DNA of 64,000 bases from Conexibacter sp. CPCC 206217 (GTDB lineage: Bacteria > Actinomycetota > Thermoleophilia > Solirubrobacterales > Solirubrobacteraceae), in assembly GCF_030646165.1 (NCBI RefSeq), contig NZ_JAUTDO010000013.1, positions 1-64,000 of the forward strand, read 5' to 3'. The position numbers and the translations under genes were made by a program. A model generated the notes under the pieces. That model was given only the letters and a program-made list of their open reading frames with translations. It did no database searches and was not told where the DNA came from. Positions 56,705-63,343 of the stretch are shown here, in pieces. Every line of letters starts with the position of its first letter. Within the stretch, counting starts at the first letter, position 1.

Positions 56705-58452
56705 GGCAGCTCGTGCGCGCCGCGCTCGCCCCGCTCACCGCGCTGCTCCTGCTCGCGCTGCTGGCGCCCGCCCAGGCGCTCGCGCACGCGCAGCTGCAGA
56801 GCACGACGCCGCAGCGCGGCGCCGTGCTGAGAACGCAGCCGGACGCGGTCGTGTTCCGTTTCGACGAGCCGGTCGAGGGCAACTTCGGCGCGGTGCGCGT
56901 CTTCGACGCGCGCGGCAGACGCGTCGACGCGGGCGACGCCTACCACCCCGGCGGGCGTGGAACCGCGCTCGCCGTCCACCTGCGCGACGACCTGGCGGAC
57001 GGCGGCTACACCGCCACGTACCGGGTCGTCTCCGCCGACGCGCACATCGTCTCCGGCGGCGTCGTCTTCTCGATCGGCGAAGCGAGCACGTCCGGTCAGA
57101 CGGTCGCCGAGCTGCTCGGCGGCCAGCAGACGGGCGCCGTCACCGACGTCGCGTTCGGGATCGCCCGCGGGCTCCAGTTCGGCGCGATCGCCGTCGCGCT
57201 CGGGGCGCTCGCGTTCCTGCTGTTGGTGTGGCGCGGCGTCGCCAGTTCGCTGGCGCTCTCAACCGCTGCGGTCATGGCGTTCGCGCGCCGTCATCGCACG
57301 CTCGTCGTCGGCGCCGCGCTCGCGGGCCTGCTGAGCGCCGTCGCCGGGATCGTGTTGCAGGGGGCGGAGGCCGCCGGGATCGGCGGCTTCGACGCACTCA
57401 GACCATCGGTCGTGCGCGAGACGCTCGGCACCCGCTTCGGCACGATCTGGGGGATCGCCGTTGCCGCCTGGTTGCTGATCGCGCTCGTGGCGCCTGTTGC
57501 GCTGGCACCGCCCGACACTCGCGGCGCGTTGCGTCCGCACGAACGCTTCGCGCTCGCCGCCTTCGTCGGGCCCGCGATCTTCCTGCTGCTGCTGCCGGCG
57601 CTCGGCGGGCATGCGTCGGTGCAGTCGCCGACGTGGCTGCTGCTGCCCGCCAACGCGATCCACGTCGCGGCGATGAGCGTCTGGGTCGGCGGGCTCGCGA
57701 CGCTGCTGCTGGCACTGCCGGCGGCGACGCGCGCGCTGCCGGCGAGAGGCGATCGCAGCCGCCTGCTGGCCGCCGCGCTGACGCGCTTCTCGCCGCTGGC
57801 GCTGATCGCCGTGATCGCGCTCGTCGCGAGCGGGATCGTGCAGGGCGTCGTCGAGGTGCGCACGGTCGCGCACCTGTTCGACACGCCGTTCGGGCGGGCG
57901 GTCGCGATCAAGGTCGCGCTGCTGCTGATCCTGATCGGGCTCGGCGTCGTGCAGCGGCGGCGCGTGCTGCCGGCCCTGCGCGCGGTCGCGGCGGCGGCAC
58001 GACCGCCCGCCGGCGCCGGGCTGCTGCTGCGGCGCGTGCTGCGCGGCGAGCTGCTGCTGATCGTCGCGGTGCTGGGCGTGACCGCTGCGCTGGCGTCCTA
58101 CGCGCCGTCGATCGCGCAGCAGGCCGGGCCGTTCGCGGCGACCACGACGATCGGCCCGGAGCAGCTGCAGCTGACGGTCGACCCGGCGGCGGTCGGTTCC
58201 AACGAGCTGCACGTGTACCTGCTGGATCCGCGCGACGGCAGCCAGTTCGACGGCGCCAGAGAGGTGACGCTGTCGGCGACCCAGGCCGAGCGCGGGATCG
58301 GCCCGCTGGCGATCCCGGCCGACCGCGCCGGTCCCGGTCACTACGTCGCGCACGCCGCGCTCGGCGTGCCCGGCACCTGGGGCCTGCGCATCGCGGTGCG
58401 CGTCTCCGACTTCGACGAATACACGACAAGAGTGGAGGTTCCGATCCGATGA
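56701..58452 (+). CDS. CopC-CopD fusion, copper binding and import protein
   Basis: A 583-residue fusion. After a signal peptide ending ALA, the CopC domain (~28-125) starts with the copper-binding N-terminal histidine (HAQLQSTTPQRGAVL) and ends with SADAHIVSGGVVFSIG, whose Asp-x-His supplies the remaining ligands. Residues ~145-480 form the CopD membrane domain of eight helices, with GHASVQSPTWLLLPANAIHVAAMSVWVGGLAT (in parts) holding the conserved histidines and W-V-G-G-L. A C-terminal domain of ~100 residues (VDPAAVGSNELHVYLLDPRDG) lies outside again. It takes up periplasmic-side Cu(II) and passes copper inward, for example for cytochrome oxidase. GTG start overlaps the previous stop; the next gene overlaps by ATGA. 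Confidence 0.9.
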   Translation: MRQLVRAALAPLTALLLLALLAPAQALAHAQLQSTTPQRGAVLRTQPDAVVFRFDEPVEGNFGAVRVFDARGRRVDAGDAYHPGGRGTALAVHLRDDLADGGYTATYRVVSADAHIVSGGVVFSIGEASTSGQTVAELLGGQQTGAVTDVAFGIARGLQFGAIAVALGALAFLLLVWRGVASSLALSTAAVMAFARRHRTLVVGAALAGLLSAVAGIVLQGAEAAGIGGFDALRPSVVRETLGTRFGTIWGIAVAAWLLIALVAPVALAPPDTRGALRPHERFALAAFVGPAIFLLLLPALGGHASVQSPTWLLLPANAIHVAAMSVWVGGLATLLLALPAATRALPARGDRSRLLAAALTRFSPLALIAVIALVASGIVQGVVEVRTVAHLFDTPFGRAVAIKVALLLILIGLGVVQRRRVLPALRAVAAAARPPAGAGLLLRRVLRGELLLIVAVLGVTAALASYAPSIAQQAGPFAATTTIGPEQLQLTVDPAAVGSNELHVYLLDPRDGSQFDGAREVTLSATQAERGIGPLAIPADRAGPGHYVAHAALGVPGTWGLRIAVRVSDFDEYTTRVEVPIR

Positions 58453-59255
58453 ACCGCACAGGACCGACTGCCGCACGCTGCGCCCCTGCCCGGCTCCGGA
58501 CCCGCCGCGCGCGGGCCGCACTCGCCGCGGGCGCACTCCTGCTCGCCGCGTTCCCGGCCGCCGCGCGGGCGCACGTCACCGTCGTGCCGAGAACGGCGCC
58601 GGCGGGCGCGTACACGGTGCTCGACGTGCGCGTGCCCAACGAGCGCGACGGCAAGGCGACGACGAAGGTCGACGTGAAGCTGCCGCCAGGGTTCGTCGCG
58701 GCGTCGTTCCAACCGGTCCCCGGCTGGGACGTGAGAGTGATCCGCGAGCGGCTGTCGAGACCGATCGAGACCGAGAACGGCCCGATCTCCGAGCAGGTCT
58801 CGCGGCTCGTCTTCAGCGGCGGCGAGATCCCGCCCGGCGCGTTCCAGGACTTCCCCGTCTCGGTCCAGATCCCCGACAGACCTGGTGAGACGCTGACGTT
58901 CAAGGCGTTGCAGACGTACGCCGGCGGCGAGGTCGTGCGCTGGATCGGCGCGCCCGACTCCGACACCCCCGCGGCCCAGGTCGCGATCGTCGCGGCCGAC
59001 GGGGCGGGCGAGGGCGAGGGCGCCGGGGCGGGGCATGGCGGCGCGGCCGGCGGCAGCTCCAGCGGCGAGGCCGCCGCGAGCGCCGCCGCGTCGTCCGACG
59101 CCCCGGTGGCCGATCCGGCGCCCGCCGCCACGAGCGACGACGGCGCCTCCAAGGGCCTCGCCTACGCCGGTCTCGCGGCGGGCATCGTCGGCCTCCTGCT
59201 GGGCGCCGCCGCGCTGACGATCGTCACCCGCCGCCGGAGCACGCCGGCGGCATGA
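58449..59255 (+). CDS. YcnI/DUF1775 copper-binding protein with C-terminal anchor
   Basis: A 268-residue exported protein. A long signal peptide ends at ARA; the mature protein starts with HVTVVPRTAPAGAY, giving the N-terminal histidine of the mono-histidine-brace copper site described for YcnI. The domain (~42-185) has the family strands VLDVRVPNERDGKATTKVDVKLPPGF, PGWDVRV, LVFSGGEIPPGAFQDF and FKALQTYAGGEVVRW. A Gly/Ala/Ser-rich linker (~190-235) and a membrane helix (~240-262) anchor it. Together with CopC-CopD it is the usual actinobacterial copper pair. ATG overlaps the copCD stop by four bases. Confidence 0.9.
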   Translation: MNRTGPTAARCAPARLRTRRARAALAAGALLLAAFPAAARAHVTVVPRTAPAGAYTVLDVRVPNERDGKATTKVDVKLPPGFVAASFQPVPGWDVRVIRERLSRPIETENGPISEQVSRLVFSGGEIPPGAFQDFPVSVQIPDRPGETLTFKALQTYAGGEVVRWIGAPDSDTPAAQVAIVAADGAGEGEGAGAGHGGAAGGSSSGEAAASAAASSDAPVADPAPAATSDDGASKGLAYAGLAAGIVGLLLGAAALTIVTRRRSTPAA

Positions 59256-59302
59256 CCGCGTTGCACGCCGATCGCCGCCGCAAGGACGCCGCGCACGCAT
59301 GA
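59252..59302 (+). other. 17-codon mini reading frame bridging two genes
   Basis: ATG at 59252 overlaps the ycnI-type stop (ATGA); 16 residues MTALHADRRRKDAAHA, then TGA overlapping the next ATG (59299). Its first 13 bases (ATGACCGCGTTGC) are identical to the start of the next gene. It looks like a duplicated start region that keeps ribosomes coupled; product function doubtful. Confidence 0.35.
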
Positions 59303-59700
59303 CCGCGTTGCTCGCCGGCCTGCTCTACCTCGCGCCCGCGCTGCTGATCGCAGCCGCGCTGCTGCGCGGGCGCTATCCCGGCGAGCGGATCCTGACCGCG
59401 GCCGCGAGCCGCGTGCGGCAGCCGCGCCGGCGACCGGCGCGCAGCAGCGGCAGCGCGCGGCGACGCCGCACCACGTCCCCGCGCGGCGGGCGGCTGGTCG
59501 CGACGCGGATGGCCGGACGGGCGCCCCCCGAGGGCGCGCGCAGCAGATCCGTCCACCAATCCTTCAAGGAGCATCCATGCGTTACCGCATCACGCTCGCG
59601 GCAGCCGCCGCGACCACCGTCCTCGCGCTGCCGGCCGCGGCGCAGGCGCACGTCACGATCAACCCCAAGGCGGTCCCCGCCGACAGCTACCAGGTGCTGA
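59299..59700 (+). CDS. Small basic membrane protein in the copper cluster
   Basis: 133 residues as read. One membrane helix at ~3-22 (ALLAGLLYLAPALLIAAALL) is followed by RGRYPGERILTAAASRVRQPRRRPAR and a basic linker to SPRGGRLVATRMAGRAPP at ~65-82. Short proteins with this build (helix, RYxGE, PRGG) are, from memory, common in actinobacterial copper operons; function unknown. The frame runs on for 124 bases into the next gene, and those last ~41 residues look like out-of-frame translation, so either the overlap is real or the original stop was lost by mutation. ATG 59299 repeats the start sequence of the mini frame before it. Confidence 0.5.
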   Translation: MTALLAGLLYLAPALLIAAALLRGRYPGERILTAAASRVRQPRRRPARSSGSARRRRTTSPRGGRLVATRMAGRAPPEGARSRSVHQSFKEHPCVTASRSRQPPRPPSSRCRPRRRRTSRSTPRRSPPTATRC

Positions 59701-60419
59701 GCGTGCGCGTCCCCAACGAGGACGACAGCGCCGCCACGACGAAGCTGAGACTGACGTTCCCGCCCGGCTTCCAGTCGGCTTCCTACGAGGCGCAGGCGGG
59801 CTGGAGCGCGAGGGTCGCGCGGCGCAGACTGGCGAGACCGCTGCAGACCGAGGACGGTCCCGTCACGAGCGAGGTCGGCTCGATCACCTGGACGGGTTCC
59901 AAGCGCGGCCTCGGCCGGATCGCCCCCGGCCAGTTCCGCGACTTCCGCATCTCGCTCAAGCTGCCCGCGAGAGCCGGCGCGGTGCTGACGTTCCCGGCGC
60001 TGCAGACCTACTCGAACGGGACCGTCGTGCGCTGGACCGGCGCTCCCGACGCCGACAAGCCGGCCCCGACCGTGAGACTGACCGCGGCCGAGTCGGCCCA
60101 CGGCGCCAGCACCCGACCCGCAGGCCCGCCCGCGCGCGCCGCCCACGCCGCGATCGTGCGGCGCACGCCGGCGCCGAACTCGACGGCGCGCGGTGTCAAG
60201 CGGGTCGCGATCACGTTCGCCGAGCGGCTCGTGACCGGCAAGCTCGACGTCTACCGCGGCTCCACGCGCGTGTCGCCGAAGAGCAGCGGCCCGTCCGGCG
60301 CGACCGTCGCGGCGACGTTCGCGCGCAAGCTCGCCGCTGGCAGCTACACGGTCCGCTGGCGCGCGGTCGCGCCCGACGGGCACGTGCAGACCGGCTCGTG
60401 GAGCTTCAAGGCGCAGTGA
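59577..60419 (+). CDS. YcnI (DUF1775)-CopC-like fusion protein, secreted
   Basis: A 280-residue exported protein without a membrane anchor. Signal peptide to residue ~24 (AAQA), then HVTINPKAVPADSYQVLSVRVPNEDD (in two parts), the copper-binding YcnI start; the YcnI domain runs to ~165 (FPALQTYSNGTVVRWTGAPDAD). After a ~20-residue linker comes a second domain (~185-280) of CopC type: HAAIVRRTPAPNSTARGVKRVAITF, LDVYRGSTRV, SYTVRWRAVAPDGHVQTGSWSF. Here the D-G-H in the last motif matches the CopC D-x-H ligand, and HAAIV may supply the other His, although it is internal and so lacks a free amino terminus. The ATG has AAGGAG seven bases upstream. A strong terminator follows. Confidence 0.85.
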   Translation: MRYRITLAAAAATTVLALPAAAQAHVTINPKAVPADSYQVLSVRVPNEDDSAATTKLRLTFPPGFQSASYEAQAGWSARVARRRLARPLQTEDGPVTSEVGSITWTGSKRGLGRIAPGQFRDFRISLKLPARAGAVLTFPALQTYSNGTVVRWTGAPDADKPAPTVRLTAAESAHGASTRPAGPPARAAHAAIVRRTPAPNSTARGVKRVAITFAERLVTGKLDVYRGSTRVSPKSSGPSGATVAATFARKLAAGSYTVRWRAVAPDGHVQTGSWSFKAQ

Positions 60420-60424
60420 CCCTT

Positions 60425-60456
60425 CGCGGGAGGGCGCCGAGCGGCGTCCTCCCGCG
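60425..60456 (+). terminator. Strong terminator after the YcnI-CopC fusion gene
   Basis: 14-base arms CGCGGGAGGGCGCC / GGCGTCCTCCCGCG (one G-T wobble) with loop GAGC, followed by GTTCTT, starting six bases after the stop. It splits the copper cluster into two transcription units. Confidence 0.7.
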
Positions 60457-60493
60457 GTTCTTGATCCTCACCTAAGGTCGCACCCTGATCATG

Positions 60494-60503
60494 AACGGCC
60501 GTT
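60494..60503. promoter_or_regulatory. Palindrome in the promoter region of the DsbA-like gene
   Basis: AACGGCCGTT, flanked as TGAACGGCCGTTACC, within the 200-base gap before 60621. The gap also has a GGGGCG/CGCCCC hairpin near 60570-60590. Likely promoter area; regulator unknown. Confidence 0.3.
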
Positions 60504-60620
60504 ACCATCGCTCGTAACTCCAAAGGCCCTGGGGGCGCGAGCGGTCGGAGACAGTCAAACCACGGGGGCGGGGCGACACGCCCCGTGTGCATCGGATTCA
60601 GGAGATCGAGGAACGACGCG

Positions 60621-61436
60621 ATGGCGGACACGAGCGGCACCGGAACCAGAAGAGAGCGACGGGCGGCGCAGCGCGAAGAGCGCCAGCAGCGTGAGCGTGC
60701 AGAGGCCGCACGCGCCAGACAGCGCAGACGACTGTTCCAGCTCGGCGGCGCGCTCTTGCTCGCCGTCGCGATCGTCGTCGTGATCGTCGTCGCGACCGGC
60801 AGCGGCGGGGACGACGGCGCGCCGGCCAAGAGAGCGGGCGAGTCGGTCGCCGGGGCCAACGACACCGCCGCGCTGTTCCAGGGGATCCCGCAGAGAGGCG
60901 CCGAGCTCGGCGACCCGAGAGCGCCGATCACGCTGATCGAGTTCGGCGACCTGCAGTGCCCGTTCTGCAAGGACGCGTCCGACAGAATCATCCCGCCGGT
61001 GATCGAGAACTACGTCAGGGACGGCAGAGTCAAGTTCATCTTCCGCGACGTCGCCTTCCTCGGCACGGACTCGACGCGCGCCGGTCAGATGGCCGGAGCC
61101 GCGGCGCTGCAGAACCAGCTGTGGCCGTTCATCCACCTCTTCTACACCAACCAGGGTGAGGAGAACACGGGCTACGTCACCGACGACTTCCTGAGAGAGA
61201 TCGGCGGCGGCGTCAGAGGTCTCGACGTCGACAGAGCGTTCAGCCAGATGGGCGACCCGGACGTGCAGAGAGCGATGACGGAGGCGCAGACGGAGTGGCA
61301 GGGCTACGGCCTGAGCGGCACGCCGTCGTTCGTCGTCGGCAGAACCGGCGGAACGCTGGAGCCGATCAACACGGACAACGGCCTCACGTTCGAGACGATC
61401 CAGGAGCCGATCGACAGACTGCTCGCGCAGAGATGA
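60621..61436 (+). CDS. Membrane-anchored DsbA-like thiol oxidoreductase
   Basis: A 271-residue protein that oxidises thiols outside the membrane. A very basic N-terminus (1-37, Arg/Gln/Glu-rich) precedes one membrane helix (~38-59). The thioredoxin-like domain has ITLIEFGDLQCPFCKDASD with active site C113-P-F-C116, a helical insertion, and SGTPSFVVG with the cis-proline. This is the DsbA/BdbD-type family (thioredoxin_4). Its redox partner is the VKOR gene four bases downstream. Arginine use is striking: by hand count 16 of 28 Arg codons are AGA, 12 of 15 in the second part. ATG 60621 with GAGGA about eight bases upstream. Confidence 0.9.
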   Translation: MADTSGTGTRRERRAAQREERQQRERAEAARARQRRRLFQLGGALLLAVAIVVVIVVATGSGGDDGAPAKRAGESVAGANDTAALFQGIPQRGAELGDPRAPITLIEFGDLQCPFCKDASDRIIPPVIENYVRDGRVKFIFRDVAFLGTDSTRAGQMAGAAALQNQLWPFIHLFYTNQGEENTGYVTDDFLREIGGGVRGLDVDRAFSQMGDPDVQRAMTEAQTEWQGYGLSGTPSFVVGRTGGTLEPINTDNGLTFETIQEPIDRLLAQR

Positions 61437-61440
61437 GCTG

Positions 61441-61899
61441 ATGAGCGATCGCGTCCTCCACCGCGCGCTGCTGGTCCTGTCGTTGATCGGGATCGGCATC
61501 GCCGGCTACCTGACGTACGTGCACTACCGCGGCTTCGACCCGGTCTGCGCGGTCGGCCACGGCTGCGAGAAGGTGCAGGACTCCGAGTGGGCGAAGCTGG
61601 CCGGCGTGCCGGTCCCGCTGCTCGGTCTGATCGGTTACGTCGGCATCCTCGCGTCGCTGTTCGTGCGCGGGGAGCTGGCGCGGATGGCGACGGCCGGGAT
61701 GGCGATCATCGGCTTCGCCTTCTCGATGTACCTCACGTACCGCGAGATATTCACGATCGAGGCGATCTGCCAGTGGTGCGTCGGCAGCGCCGTGGTGATG
61801 ACGCTGATCGCGATCCTGTCGACGATCCGCGTGCTGCGGGTCGACGACGAGGCGTACGCTTCGGACCTTGCCGTCGAGCCGGAGCACGAGCCTGTCTGA
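61441..61899 (+). CDS. Vitamin-K-epoxide-reductase (VKOR) family protein
   Basis: A 152-residue membrane protein with four or five helices that reoxidises the DsbA-like partner and passes electrons to a quinone. The four cysteines are in place: loop cysteines C36 and C42 (FDPVCAVGHGCEKV), the conserved serine S48, and the active-site CQWC (C110, C113) in the last part. No fused thioredoxin domain, because the partner is encoded just upstream. The tail is acidic. ATG 61441 follows the upstream stop by four bases. Its last 32 bases overlap the next gene's start. Confidence 0.93.
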   Translation: MSDRVLHRALLVLSLIGIGIAGYLTYVHYRGFDPVCAVGHGCEKVQDSEWAKLAGVPVPLLGLIGYVGILASLFVRGELARMATAGMAIIGFAFSMYLTYREIFTIEAICQWCVGSAVVMTLIAILSTIRVLRVDDEAYASDLAVEPEHEPV

Positions 61900-63343
61900 C
61901 CGTCGTCGGCCCGCGCGTCACGCGCGGGCTTGTGGCGCGCTCGTCGCGGCGCTGCTCCTGTCGGGAGCGGCGCTGCCGGCGGGCGCCCAGGCGCACGGCC
62001 TCGTCGGTCGCACCGACCTGCCGATCCCGCAGTGGCTGTTCGCGTGGGTCGCCGCGGTCGTCCTGATCGTCTCCTTCGCCGCGCTCAGCCTGCTGTGGCC
62101 GCAGCCGCGGCTGGAGCGCGCCGTCGCGACGCGGCGGCTGCGGGTGCCGCTGCTGCTGCGCGTGCTCGCGGGGGCGCTCGGCGTCGCCTTCTTCGCGCTC
62201 GTCGTCTACGCCGGCTTCGCCGGCACCGAGGTCCCGACCGCGAACCTCGCGCCGACCGCGATCTACGTGCTGGTGTGGGTCGGCATGCCGGTGCTCAGCG
62301 TGTTCTTCGGCGACGTCTGGCGCGTCGTCGACCCGTGGCGCGCGCTCGCGCGCGCGAGCGCCTGGGGACTGCGGGCGGTGCGCCGCGCCGACGCGGCGCC
62401 GCTGCGGCCGCCGCTGACGTATCCGGAGCGGCTCGGGCGCTGGCCGGCGGTCGTCGGCGTCGCCGCGTTCGCGTGGCTGGAGCTGGTCTACGTCGACCGC
62501 GACGTCCCGTCGACGCTCGCGACGCTGACGCTCGTCTACGCGCTCGTGCAGCTGCTCGGCATGGGATTGTTCGGAATCGAGCGATGGCGTTCGCGGGCGG
62601 ACGCGTTCGCGGTCCTGCTCGAGTTCTTCGGGCGGATCGCGGCGCTGGAGCTGCGCGACGGCACCGTCTCGACGCGCCCGCTGCTGTCGGGCCTGCCGAG
62701 ACTCGACGCGGCCGTCCCCGGCACCGTCGCGATGGCGGCGGTGATGATCGGCACGACGACGTTCGACGGCGCCTCCAACGGCGAGCTGTGGACCTCCGTC
62801 GCCGGCCCGCTGCAGGACTTCTTCGGCGACCTCGGGCTCGGCGTCACGCCGTCGGCCGAACTCGCCTCGACGGTCGGGCTGCTGGCCGCGATCGTGTTCG
62901 TCGGCGGCTTCTACCGGATGGGCATCGCCGGGATGCGAACCGTCGGCGGCGACCTCACCAGCGGCGAGCTGGCGCAGCGCTTCGCGCACACGCTCGTGCC
63001 GATCGCGTTCGGCTACCTGCTCGCGCACTACTTCTCGCTGCTCGTCTTCCAGGGGCAGTCGCTCGCCTATCTCGCGTCGGACCCGCTCGGCGACGGCTCG
63101 AACCTGTTCGGGACGGCTGACGCGACGGTCAACTACACGGTCCTGTCGGCTGCGAGCATCTGGTACGTGCAGGTCGCGGCGCTCGTCGCCGGGCATGTCG
63201 CGGGTCTGGTCTTGGCGCACGACCGCGCCCTGACGCTCTACCGTGACGCCCGTGAAGCGGTTCGCTCGCAGTACTGGATGCTCGTCGTGATGGTCGGTTT
63301 CACCTGCCTCGGCCTGTGGCTGCTGTCGGCGGTTTCGACGTGA
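61868..63343 (+). CDS. Large polytopic membrane protein of the copper/oxidase cluster
   Basis: A 491-residue protein. The only reasonable start is TTG 61868, inside the VKOR gene, which yields a signal-like segment (ALVAALLLSGAALPAGAQA) followed by a histidine, HGLVGRTDLPIPQWLFAW. About eleven further hydrophobic segments follow. Conserved-looking parts are FFGDVWRVVDPWRALAR, RWPAVVGVAAFAWLELVY, TFDGASNGELW, and a late FAHTLVPIAFGYLLAHYFSLLVFQGQ (in parts) with several histidines in the membrane. Similar proteins have, as I recall, been labelled fenitrothion hydrolase by transfer; I see no hydrolase motif and regard the function as unknown. Coupling to VKOR and to the SCO1 gene (GTGA overlap) suggests copper or electron-transfer work in the membrane. 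Confidence 0.65.
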   Translation: MPSSRSTSLSDRRRPARHARACGALVAALLLSGAALPAGAQAHGLVGRTDLPIPQWLFAWVAAVVLIVSFAALSLLWPQPRLERAVATRRLRVPLLLRVLAGALGVAFFALVVYAGFAGTEVPTANLAPTAIYVLVWVGMPVLSVFFGDVWRVVDPWRALARASAWGLRAVRRADAAPLRPPLTYPERLGRWPAVVGVAAFAWLELVYVDRDVPSTLATLTLVYALVQLLGMGLFGIERWRSRADAFAVLLEFFGRIAALELRDGTVSTRPLLSGLPRLDAAVPGTVAMAAVMIGTTTFDGASNGELWTSVAGPLQDFFGDLGLGVTPSAELASTVGLLAAIVFVGGFYRMGIAGMRTVGGDLTSGELAQRFAHTLVPIAFGYLLAHYFSLLVFQGQSLAYLASDPLGDGSNLFGTADATVNYTVLSAASIWYVQVAALVAGHVAGLVLAHDRALTLYRDAREAVRSQYWMLVVMVGFTCLGLWLLSAVST

